Assembly: GCA_037074765.1 (NCBI GenBank)
Contig: JBAMDO010000084.1
Coordinates: 163,467-227,466, forward strand
Direction: 5' to 3'
DNA: 64,000 nt
Origin: Mansonella perstans
Lineage: Eukaryota; Nematoda; Chromadorea; Rhabditida; Onchocercidae
Notes under the pieces: model-generated
Database searches by the model: none
The model's input: only the letters and a program-made list of their open reading frames with translations
Told to the model about the DNA's origin: nothing
Made by a program: the position numbers and the translations under genes
In this document: in pieces, positions 1 through 11,900 of the stretch
Position numbering within the stretch: position 1 is the stretch's first letter
Layout: each line of letters begins with the position of its first letter

Positions 1-1858
1 AGTTTGAACAAAAGCAGCAACAAAAAAAATAAAGAAAAAAAAAGAAGAAGAAAAAGAAGAAGAGGAAGCATTGTGGCCTCATGAAGACTTGCAGTGGAGA
101 GGTTTGTGTCTTCGTTTCTGCGTTTTTTATAATTTAATTTCTTCAGAAACTTAAAACAATAATTTTACGGGAATTCTACATTTAGGTAAATGGTTTATAT
201 CCGAGTTACTCGGGACTGGAGGACACGAAATCGGAAGATTCTGCTTTGCACCGTGATGACACATCTCATCCACGCATTCTTATGCGTATAACGCGTAAAA
301 ATAATATTGTATCAGTGACAGATCCACGAACGAATCATATATCTCTGCACATAACACCAAAAAGTAGTCATTACTTTTTCATCTTGCTTTTTTAACTTTC
401 CAGATCTTTTACCAATCTCTAACTGAATTTCTGTTTCGTACCTCTGAATTTAAGGCGAAGTTAATGAAGAACGAGAACCTCCTCTGAAAGTTCCGAAGTT
501 GAAAATTCGGCTCGGTCGAAAGGGAGAAGAGCATATGGTTGATTCGGAACAACCAGTGGTGGAACATGTAGCGAAAAATGCTCAGCAAGAAGAGGATAAG
601 TTAGAAATGAAGTTGGGAAGTAGCGATCTTGACCAATTTAACCGACACAAGCGAACGGCAGGAGTGGATCACAACCGAAAAATGACTATTGTTATCCCGA
701 AGTCTGTGATTAAAAGTTCGTATACATCTTCTTGTAACCCCGGCAACTCGATCTCAACGCCTGTCAGCTCCAACGCACAATTTTCACCTAATTCAGGTAA
801 CTTATTTGTTTTGATTAGTCGCTGTGGATTTGTCAGGGTTTGTTTTACCATCCGAAAGTATTCTGGTTCCGCATGTTGGCCTTTCATCTGTTGCAGAATC
901 TGCTATGGATTGCAGTAGTGCTATGAGCAGTTCCATTATAGGGAGGCAGTAATATGGGGTTTTTTGGTAGTGGTAGTCAGTAGTTGTTATTTGGGATGTT
1001 TGTAAATTTTGGAGGAGGATTTTATCTTTCCTAGGCCATTTTTGTTTTAAACTACTACTATTTTTAGAAACTACTGGTTAAAATTCGCTACCATGTGCAA
1101 ATTTTGAATTTAGATATCTTCTGTTGTAAGAGCACACCTATATGCTCTGTCGTTTCTCACTGCTTTCCCATCTTTTCATTACCAAGTAATTTATTCGGCT
1201 TCTCGACTTATAAGTTTCTACGAACAGTTCTGAATTGTTTCGTATACTATTAATTGTATATACCATTTTTCTTGTGTCTCCCTAGCAATGAACTGAAACA
1301 CTTAAGCTTGTTGGATTTGCTGTCGGATCATCATTTTTTGATCGCTTAAAAGATGATTTTTTTCCTACCGTTATTTACATAGACAAACGCAATCAGATAA
1401 ATACTTTCGGAGACGTGACGTATATTTAATGGTGCATAATGATCGTAACCGTGAAAGTTCGCCATCGTAGATATTTATTTGCATTTGCATTTCTATGATT
1501 TGTCCATAACTAATAAGAGTGATCAGATAATTTTCCAGAATTATCGAACGAGGAAGAAGATGAACAGTTGCGTGCACAAGCTGATAGCGTCATCAGTCGT
1601 TTAAATGACTGGGGGACGAAAAATCCTGTGACTCATCAAGCTGATACACTTTCTCGACTAGTTGGTACTGCACCGTTGATGGCGCCGGTTCTCGATCGGC
1701 TTCTACCGAATGACCCTTGGTTTTTTAGTATGGATATGAAAAACCTCTCAACAGTCGACTCCAATGATACTGCCTCTTCACGCATGACATGGCTTACATC
1801 TGCTGCCAGTCACCCGCGCAGTTTGAAAACCACAGTCAGCATCAGTAAGCCGAATTAG
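1..1858 (+). CDS. 3' end of an unrecognised basic, chromatin-type protein
   Basis: Four exons can be joined in frame: up to 101, 186-363, 455-796 and 1539-1858 (TAG). Phases agree at all three junctions and each intron is GT-AG. The first exon enters from outside the window or from an acceptor near position 20-35, so the N-terminus is missing. The visible part has a lysine/arginine run (about codons at 33-67), then a Ser/Asp-rich stretch, then the basic motif KVPKLKIRLGRK (about 487-522), an acidic run EEEDEQ at the start of the last exon, and a hydrophobic LLPNDPWFF near the end. Short 'LKIRL' basic motifs occur in PHD-finger and other chromatin proteins, which is only a hint. No catalytic domain is visible and I do not name the gene. 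It lies upstream of the LSM11-like gene on the same strand, with about 2 kb between. Confidence 0.6.
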
Positions 1859-3822
1859 AGTTGCCGTTTTTTTTTTTTTTCATGGCGTCTTCACTTTCCA
1901 TTTTTATATGGAACGACACTTCTTTGGTTTCATCTTATTAAACTTTTCATCTTATGAGATCTTGGGATGCATCTGCTTAAGAAATTATTGAAAATCGCTC
2001 AGCATATGCGAGTGAAGTTTGGAATAATTCCGACTGAAGTCTATCAAGTGGGAAAACCAGTAATAGGGTAAAAAATTAAAGAGGAATTCTTTTTCTGTCG
2101 TGAAATTAGAAAATGGAAATGCAAGGTCGCATATCTATTGTGTGTTATTTGAGCGCGGGTTTCATGTCTTTCTGCTGCGTTTGTGGCGGTGCCTCTGTTA
2201 CTGGCTACTGAACAGTTTTGATTAGCTTGATCATAGTTTGTTCATTTAAATACTGTTGCTGTGTTTCTATTCAGTATAATTTATCTCACTATCCGGGTGG
2301 GGATAATAGATCCAGTTTGACTTTTATCTTAAATTTCATGAACTTTCGAAATGATGGGAATTTCAACAGGTTCACTTTGTTTTTTAATTTTATTCTTGAA
2401 GGATCTATAATCTTTTTGAAAGTCCCATATCCGTTCAGTCTATGCGCTTTCTTGTACCATTCTGTAATTCGGTTGTTTGCAATCCTGCTGAAATGAGTTG
2501 TTTCATTCATTGAATGCCTTGAATTCAAAACATTCTCTTTATTGCTAACCGTTTACCTTCGTTTCCTTTCCCATTCATGTTTCGTTGCGGTGCTTCTAAA
2601 ACGTTTTTTAACTGTGCTATTAGAACGTTGTTTTACGAGTGTTATGTAATCGTATGGATGTATGTAATATTGTCCTGTTTTATATGGCGTCATGTTGCCA
2701 TTACCAAAATTGCATAGATTTATTGATTGTTTTCTCCATTTCTAAATTTGATTTTTATAAGTTGTTCTGATTTTTATAAGTATATATTTTTATAACTTGA
2801 AAAGTTCTTTCGTACAGATTGTACAATATTTCTGTACAGGTCCGAGCAGTGTACGCGTCTTAATTTTCTCTTATTTTTTCGGCCCTAAATACATCTACAA
2901 ACACATACATAGTATTCTAATCTCAAGCTGATCTAATTTGGCCATTCTGTCTATTTTTTTTACTTTTTCATTGTCTCGTTCCAATTTTTGTCGAAAAAGG
3001 AAAAGTATGTATTTTTAATATCAGGCTATGTGTATCAAAGTGCGCCTGTTCAGAAATAATATGTAGATATGAAGTATAAAGCATTCCGCAGTAATGTATA
3101 TAATAGTATGTTTTACGATTATTCAAGTCAAAAAATTGAATTTTAAAAAGTTGTTTTCTTTACGCTATTGCTCATTCCTTTAATGCAGAATGATGACCTA
3201 TCAATAACAGAGGAACAGATTGTGTAAAATACATTTTGGATCGATGAGTTGGATTTGCTAGTAACGCTAGACAATTGATGCGGTTATTAAAAAGTTATGA
3301 AGTTGGCAAATTTACAAGCCATCGTAAATTAATTTATGCGCGGAATCTGAACGCAGCAGATAAGAGGGAGCTGTCATTGGGCAGGTTTAAATAGTTGTTG
3401 CAATTAGTAGTGGTGGTAATGCAAGCGAATTTGAAAATTCGTATACCGGTAGTGCAATTATGTACGTCCAGTAGTAAAATGCAGTTGGTAAAATGTAGTA
3501 TATGTTCATTAGTTTGATATTAATAGTGTCTCCCTACAGGGGTTCATGACGCTGACTGATGTTTTGGACGTGCAGGTGAGTTTATTGTAACTTTTTAAGT
3601 AAGGGGAATTGCAGGGAAGTGGAAGAATGGAAACAATTGTTAGGTCTTTGGATTTGATGTTCCTAGAGTTGCGAAAAGGTTTCAACTTAAGAATTTTTTT
3701 CCATTATCGCAGCACCACTTCAATAGTTCCAGTTTTCTATTCACAGTGGTTCCATTCAACTGTGAATTTATAAATGGGGGAGTTTTCCAATTACAACTTA
3801 CTGTACTGTTGCAGGAGGCTGT
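1859..3822. other. intergenic, no gene seen
   Basis: AT-rich sequence between two plus-strand genes. I see no exon with convincing splice sites. A possible short exon (3540-3575, between an acceptor TCCCTACAG and a donor GTGAGT) contains an ATG, but its phase does not match the next exon. It could be 5' UTR of the LSM11-like gene. Confidence 0.4.
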
Positions 3823-5620
3823 ATGGATTTCTTTTCTTCGAGTTTTAATGCTGCGGAGGCTTTAAATGATCTCAGAATGTCCACCATTGAGACCAAATGT
3901 TTTGAATCAGTTGATAAATTTGAACAGTACTTGTGGTACAACGATGCTACACTTGTCGCTGAGTTACAAAAGCTGGAAGTTCAAAAAAACGAATCATCAG
4001 CTGGACAGTTCAGGTAAGTGTCGTAAACTTGAAGGAACAATGAGGATTTTTGAAATCCGGTTGCAGGAGCTGAAATCAAACTTTAGAGCGTTATCAATGA
4101 CGTTGGCTATTTGTAACTCTCTAGATATCGAAGTTTTGGTGGACAGTACTCGAAGTCCTCTTTCACCTTTGATTTTTTTTTTTAAATTCAAGGAGCTTAT
4201 GCAATGATCATCATTTGATAAATTAAACAGTATATTTTGCTATACTGCTTGCAGCGCTGATTAGTAAATGCAGACATAACACGTGAGCGGATTTCGATCT
4301 TAGGCAATGAATTATACATACATTATTTCATCTTCTGGCATTTGATTTCTTCTCTCCTTTCCAGTATTCGTCGCCAACCAAATTCATTTTTTCCATATAT
4401 GATTTCACGAAAATCTTGAACTACAGTTATGATTACTTGATAGGCTGATCAAATGGCTGTCATGAAATACTACATCCGCAGAAGCCAACCAAATTTGTGT
4501 GGAGCAGTCAGGGCTATTTCATTGACATTCACTTTATTGCTTTGTTTTTAAATTGTAGGAAATTTTACTTAATGCAGTGCGAATTTTCCAATTGTTGTCT
4601 TTTACACTAAACGAGGCAAAATTTTAGGGAAGCTCGGCTGTCACAAATGTGTGCACAAAGAGGAAGGAATGTAACTGAACCTGCTAAGCAAGTAAGAGTA
4701 AGTCTAAATAAGGTGGCATCTAGTCACGTCAAAATAACTCTAAGCTCTCAAACTTCAGTATTTGCAACTTAGCTGCTTATAGAAATGGAATGGTATTAAT
4801 TTGCTCCAAATAAATCTGCAAGGACCAATGAAACGTTTAGATGAATGCATGAAAGAAGGACATACAGTATGCATCACTTTGCGAAGGCGGGCCTGCGTGA
4901 ACTCCTTCATTCGAGCTAAAATTATTGCGTTTGATAAGCACTGGAACTTGCTAATAAGGTTTGTGATACACTGGTATGAACTTGCGAAGAACTGAGAATT
5001 TTATGCCGGCTTCCTATTAGCCATAACCTGCTATTTCAAATTTTATTGATCTCGGCATTTTTTGGTGTATGCTGAGGTGCTATTAGACTTTAAAAGTGAG
5101 TAGCGATGCGGAAATGGTCATAAAAGCTATTAAAGTGAAATCTTTCACTGAATCTTTAACGATACGTGCTGCTCACTTAATATGACTCTAGTTGGAATTG
5201 TATTTAATCGAAAACAGAAATATGATTTCTGTCAAAGAAGTGAATACAAACCAAAACTTCTCCATCATTATAATTCATAGTCAACAAGTTTAGTGAGCAT
5301 TCAGTGGTTACAAACATATAAATCAACGAATGATTACAAATATGAAAATCAACGAATGATTACAAATATATAAATCAACGAAGTAATAATACAGAGATGG
5401 TGATGAGAGTTTCAAGCCAACAGTAAGAATGCAACGTCGAGTTCCCAAGAGTATGCAGATAAAAAAGCCATTCCAGTATTCTGAAGGCCAGTGTGAAAAC
5501 CGGAAAGGTAAAACAAAAACGCTGTGGCAACGTCATCTACCCTTTTCTCTGATCCGTGGGGACGATGTCGTCTTAATATCCGTTTCTCCACGATTGTTTG
5601 TTAAGCATTCCTTACAGTAA
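3823..5620 (+). CDS. lsm-11: LSM11-like U7 snRNP Sm protein
   Basis: Exons 3823-4013, 4628-4691 (or 4697), 4783-4958 and 5395-5620 (TAA) give a protein of about 218 aa with consistent phases. LSm11 replaces an Sm protein in the U7 snRNP ring, which cleaves histone pre-mRNA 3' ends in the nucleus. Evidence seen: the N-terminus (MDFFSSSFNAAEAL, then CFESVDKFE) follows the conserved LSm11 pattern DF-x-S-x2-F...AL...FDN-x-A-x-FE. The Sm1 motif is at about residues 98-143 (GPMKRLDECMKEG through AFDKHWNLLI). Sm2 is at the extreme C-terminus, about 190-206 (RHLPFSLIRGDDVVLI), matching the family's RHxNxxFIRGENVLL. The Sm1-Sm2 linker is only about 45 residues, much shorter than in vertebrate LSm11. 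The ATG lies 8 bases after an acceptor (TTGCAG), so this exon may be spliced-leader trans-spliced. A generic Sm/LSm protein is less likely because of the N-terminal match. Confidence 0.8.
5305..5384. repeat. 26-bp tandem repeat, about 3 copies
   Basis: A unit of the form AATGATTACAAATATATAAA followed by TCAACG is repeated about three times with few differences, just upstream of the last LSM11-like exon and inside its intron. Confidence 0.8.
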
Positions 5621-5764
5621 GTGCGCTAGTAGAGATTTTTATACTTTGATGATATGCAATTTTGGCAAAAATATTTGAAAGAACAAGTAATATTCAGGTA
5701 TGATTAGCAAAGATCACTCAACTTCACTGTGATCTGATTTCGCGTCAAAACAGTATACACATAG

Positions 5765-5770
5765 AATAAA
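5765..5770 (+). promoter_or_regulatory. poly(A) signal AATAAA for the LSM11-like gene
   Basis: A canonical AATAAA lies 145 bases after the stop codon, in the gap before the convergent exportin-T gene. Assignment to the LSM11-like gene is by position only. Confidence 0.5.
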
Positions 5771-5950
5771 ATTATTTTGGAAATTGGAGTATTTCTTACT
5801 TGTTCACTACACAGTACCATTAGCTTTCATTCGCCTTAACTGAGCATATTGCGTATCCAGTGCTTTTTCCAGTTGTTTACCCTATAATTTTCCTTAACTT
5901 GTAACATGTACATACAATGTATAAAGGTCTTACACTGAAACCGTATTATT

Positions 5951-8900
5951 TTAAGTCTTGCAGTAAGACAAGTAACTTACCTTATAATTAGCTATACATT
6001 GACAAAAATTTCGGGCAAAGTCTGCAGGAAGAAACAACTGTAAGCATTGGTCAAACCTGCAAAATCGCTCTAGGATTAAAACAGACTTAGAACTTAAAAC
6101 ATTTAGTTTTAGATCAAAGCAATCAAATCAATAGGTACATCTCACCTTTCCAAAGAACAAGATCGTAGAGTTTGTAAACATGAATAAATTTCGTGTTGGA
6201 GCAAAACATACTGAGCGTCTGTAAGGTCATGACATCCATTGAGAGGAGTCTGGAAATGATACTGACTAGGTTCATGTTTATAATGTTGCATTTCGAAGAA
6301 AAAAAAGCTATCGATGCGCTCGAAAAAATTAACGAAAAAGAGCTCTGTGCTCTAAAATTCAGTTGATCATTGAACTGCTTCCAAAATAATCTTCAATGCA
6401 TAGATGTAGAAAATCACCTGAAGCGCACTACAAACCGCTTTCTCCCATAAAAACTCGATAGAAGCAACTGACCCATCGTTCGACAATTTTAGGAACAGTT
6501 TATTGATAATTTGAAATGTAATCCGCAGTGCTGGCACATCATTTAAGCTCATGAAAGAAATGAGTGAGCTGGATATTTTGCGGAGAAAGTTGGCGCCTTC
6601 AAATTAAGTTTATAAAAGGTCCGATTTTCTGTTATCCTCGGTTAAGAGATGTAAAATTTACAAATAACTTAATCAGATGTTATTTGCTGCCAGAAAACTA
6701 TAGTTTCGAGATTGCTTACCACAATCTGTTAATATTAAGTCGTGTGTCAACATGCTCAAGATTGTTTGCAGAAAAGCTCGGTTGTAATAAATCATGTCCC
6801 TAACAGAGTTCTCATTAGATCTGTCGAATGACAACTTTTGTACGGTCCATAAAATATCAAATAAAGCAGGAATATTCAAACCAGTTTCCAAAACACGTTT
6901 CTGAAATGTACAAGTTTAATTTATTACTCTTCAGAGCAGAAGTACTCCTTCAAGCGATGCTAGTAGCAAATGATTTGCTGGAAGTAGAGAAAAGCTGCAC
7001 TTAATACTCAGGATGAAGAACATATATAAAAAAGACCATAGAAACATACCTTAAACTTGGCGAAAATTTGCTGTAATAAAATAAGAAAGTCATGCATCAC
7101 TTTAAGATCTGAATTGACGTCAAGATACTTGTCGCAAACAGCTGGTAACATAATTAGTATTTCGCCATCAAGACAAGTAACCATCCGATGAAGATACTGT
7201 CTCAATGCATTCAGTCCTTCCACATTACTTGGAGTTAGCTTATCCAGAAAAACCTAGGAATTATTTCAACATGTCCCGATAATCACCAATGTTGACAACA
7301 ATTTTGGAGAAACATAAGACAGTTTAAGAAACGAAGTTGCTTTCGTCATTGACTTTCTTCCTATCCATTGACTACCGTACGTAAAAATGCGTAGAAGAGT
7401 ACAGGAAATGGTAAGATCGAGAAAAAAGACAAGCAAATGACTTACTTTCATCAATTCAATAAAAATGATCGTGCACTGACAATTTTGCATGGTGTAGCTA
7501 TTTGTAAATGCTTTAGTAACACGCCTGAAAATACGAATGAGAATCTGGTTAATTCTTTAACATTATCGAAAATAACACTATCCTAAACCTATTTTAAATC
7601 AAAAACTCACGCGCTGTAACTAATAACATCCGCACACCGCTGATGAAGTTGCTGTACTTCTTCCATATTCTTTGTTCGTGAGAGTCTATCTGTTATACAA
7701 GAGAATTTCTGAAGCAGTGATAAACTAAGAACTTTCATGCATTCTTGTTTCCTTCCAACGGGTAGATTACCGTGAACAATTAGCAGTGACGTAGATTCAT
7801 AGAGATACATCTGAAATACAAAATCAACAATTCACTGAGTCTAAAAGCCCCAAACAATTAGACATAAACATCCAGAAGATGAAGATATGCAGATGTGATA
7901 GTCGGAAGCAGTTAACAATTTTAGACATGCTTAAAACGCTAGTTTAACAAGTAAGTTGACTGAACGAAACAGTTCAACTGCTATGATCATTATGAGATAA
8001 CAAAGAAAAATGAAAAACCAGATTATGGTATATAAAACAGTCATAAAAACCAAAAAAAAAAACCTGATCCTCCTTCGATAATTGGTAATCTTCTTCGGAT
8101 GTTATTGTGAAAAATGCCTCCAACTGTGTGAGAATATTTTCAGCTTGTTTACCCAAGTCAAGCCTGAAAATACCTCTTGGTAAAAAAGTTTTTTTTTCAA
8201 AGCAGCTGTCCAAGTTTTGAAAAAAGTTTTGCTTACTTATGTGCTTTTACAAAGCGACAAAATAAGTAAATAATGCGACTTCTGGACTGGAACGAAGTTT
8301 GGCGAAGACCACGTATATCCAAGAATGCATCCTGAAGAGGAAACTTAGAAATGATTATCCAAAAGCACACTTAACGTTTATATGTAGTGGGGAAAGAGAA
8401 CTTATATGAACACATAATGAGACAAAAAAACAATCATTACTCGAATTATACATTAAATACAAAACTGCTTACTACTGGAGATATATCTAAGACTGAAATT
8501 TGAAATTCAAACCAGTATCATCGGTAGTAGATTGGTATTACTTTGCAGGATCCTTTCATAACGACAAACAATTTCGAAGAATAATGTATTAATACAAGGT
8601 AACCCACAGTGATTTATTGTACTTTGTAGAATCTAAAGATAAGACGCAAATGTTTGAACGGCTTCGGCGAAAATAATATACAAAAACTTTTAACTGCACT
8701 GTTCGGCCATTGGTCAAAGCAAAGTTTGTAATTCCAAAGCAAATGAATCATAACAAACCTGTATAGTCAATGTTTTTGCACGTTCAGAGATCAAAGTGCT
8801 GCTGTTTCCGAAATTCTGCAAAAACTCTTCTACAAAAGACATACTTTATTTCAAATGGTTTACATTAACTTGATTTATACAAGTTCCAATTCTCCAGCAA

Positions 8901-11900
8901 TAATTCTTTTACTACGTTGTTATAAGTATAAAGGAATCCATAATAACTTATTGAAATGTAAGGTAAAACGCCGAGCTTAAGTTATACATGGGCTTATGAT
9001 GACTATAAGAACATGACATAAAGGTTTCCAGCCTTACATTTTTTCTTCCCCCCTCTTCTTACATATACGAGGATATTTTTGCTAAATCTCCATATTCAAA
9101 ACTACGAAATTTTCAAAGCATGCGAAATAAGGTACGTGTATAAAGTCGGCAAGGTCGTACACTAATGCCAACGTAGCTTCAATAACATTCACGTGGCACT
9201 GATTCCAGTTTTCACACACATTTTGAACCGACGATTCCAGTTTCATTAATATTGGCTCTTGTTCCTAAAACTTGGAACCAACGATTCCAAAAATCAACCG
9301 AGAACATTCAAATAATAACACAAAGAAACGCTATTTATTGTTGTAATCCTGTGCCGAACACATAAGCTCATTAACTTTATGCATTTTCGTAACTGACCAT
9401 AGCTTCTTCACGCGTTCAGACGTGTCTTGATCTCTGTACTTTTCAGCCATTTTTTTTCTCTCAAGTCTTGCCCAGTCGTTCAGCACACACTCAATATTAT
9501 AAAAAATAACATACGAAATTCCCAATTGCTGACAGTATATTTCGAAGTTGTTTTCTAAACGCCATGAATTCAACCACAGTCTCACTACCCGTATTACTCA
9601 AGTCAACATTACTTGCCGCTTTGTACCTAAATAATAATCCTCATAATATTGCAGAAAGTTGGATCAAAGATATCGGAATCCGATTTCCAGTCCACCACTG
9701 ATTTTCTTGACTATTTCTAATTTTACAAACGGCAAATCAAGAAAATTAAAGCAAAATACAACTAGGGGTGTAAGCAAGAAATAACGTGAAGTACGAAATA
9801 ATGAATTCATAAAATAATGAAACCAACAAATTTCCAGCACAAATCTTTTAACTGCCGAGCAAAATTTTTTTATAGTTTTGAAATGAACAAGCTAACCTAT
9901 CCATGGCTAAGCAAATCAATCGATTAGTGAAATCATGACGCTTCTTGAATTCCTGAGTTCTAAGAACACAAACATAACGTCGCAAAAATTCGATAACAGT
10001 TTCAACCGCATCTATATCCTGAAACTTTGCAGTTCCAATAAAAAGCACTTCAACTGAAATAATAGAAAACAGGAACAGTAAATACAAAATAATGGAAAAA
10101 AACCTCATTAGAAAAGCATAACAAAGCAATGTCAGCTTGTTCTTGAAGAAGCACTTCACAATGCGTGGATTTTTCTACATCACCAATTTTTGAAAAACTG
10201 AAAACTGTTTCATATAGAGAAAGTACTTAGCCTGCTTGCCATAAATGAATTTTAGTCCTTTAGTTACAGATAACCTGAGAATGTTGTGCCGTTGCTAGGC
10301 ATAAAAAATTTCCAGTATTTTGAAACTTGTATCAAAGCAAAATATGATAAGAACTGAAATTTGGCATCTTTTTGGTCTGACAATTATTGGCAGAATTCAA
10401 CCAAATGAAACTGTTATGCAATATCACTTTGGTAGAAAAATCAAAGAAGTACCATGTATGGCAATCGATCAGAGCACAGCCTAATGAGTTAGTGAGAGCT
10501 CCAGTTCTCAAAACATCATTGACGTCATTTTCCTGGAGATAAATTACTGTATTTCATCTATGAAAGACAGGCAATGTAAGCTATTTTTTAGAAAATTTAG
10601 ATAGTAAATTTTCATCCAATGTGACAGAAAATTTTACTTGAAAATCTTACCTTCAAATCAAAGGACCCGTTTTCAAGCAAAACTGCACACAGCGATGAGG
10701 TCAATAAAAGCTTCTTTTCAGCATCCATGCCTTTTGTAACCATTGCACTGATAGCTGATACTGCTGATTCACAAGTATGTTCATTTTTTAGACAATCTAA
10801 ACAGCACCTTGGTAAATCAGTCCAATCTGACGTAGAAACTTATCAGGAAAAGTAAATAGTTACTAATAATAAATGGGGTGATAGTATTGTTGACAACAAG
10901 TTCCAAATCAATCCACTCGATGTAACAAGCAATGACATCCAAACACAATCCTCGAGTCTTAAAATCATTGCTTTCTGCCTAAAAATATGAAGCGAAGTTT
11001 TAAAACGTCTAAATATTGACATTCTCCAATCAAACAACTGAATTTAGAGATTTTAAAAAGCTAAAACTCTGCTACTCTTCCGAGCAACACTACCAATAAT
11101 AATTGCTTATTTTTCACCTTAAAACGCAATTTTCATCAGAAAAAAAAAACGAAACAACAAATAAAGTAAACTGCATATAAAATAATAATTCTGATAAAAA
11201 ACTTTCAACTGCATCAATTCAATAAAACTCGTTAAACTGACTAATATCTGAGTCCACATTAAAGCCAAGCTATAGTTGCATTTATCACGCATAGCATCCT
11301 TTATCCGCATATTTCTCTCCGTCACCTATAATTAAAACTAAAACAAAAAAAAGCAAGAAGTAGCTATACAACAGTCAAAATAAAGTTGCTATTAAGCAAA
11401 TAACCAGTTCCTAACAAAACAAATTTAGCAATAATTACTTCCATATTTTCTTTTTCTCTTTTTTTTTAGTTTTTTCTGGATCACTGCAATTTGCTTCTTT
11501 ATGATGTGTTGCAAAAAATCAAGTCACTATTGCTGTCTTAAAAAAAAAAATGGAATCATCATTCATAGAAATCCTTCCTTATGCAATAAAAAAACTAGTC
11601 TCAGCGGATTTTTACGCATTTTTTCGAAAATTTTATAAAAGCATCCGCAACTTTCATTAAATCTCTTTAAAAGTTTAAAGTCACAGTTAGCACGATCACC
11701 TACTTCTCCAGTTATAGTGCTTTCTTACGGATCTATACAACAATTCAATTCTGTATGCAATCCTAGTTTTGCAAACAATCAGAAAAATCAAAATGTATCA
11801 AGTGCGCTATCATAAACAGCGTTGTTTGTCAGTAAGAAAAACGTTTCTAATTATATCTTGATGGTACGGAAATCTTTCATTTACTTTTTTCTTGTTCTGC

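Noticed and set aside
3540..3575. Short ATG-containing exon as the LSM11 start
   Set aside because: Reading from its ATG ends in phase 0, which is incompatible with the 3823 exon frame. The downstream ATG at 3823 already gives the conserved N-terminus.
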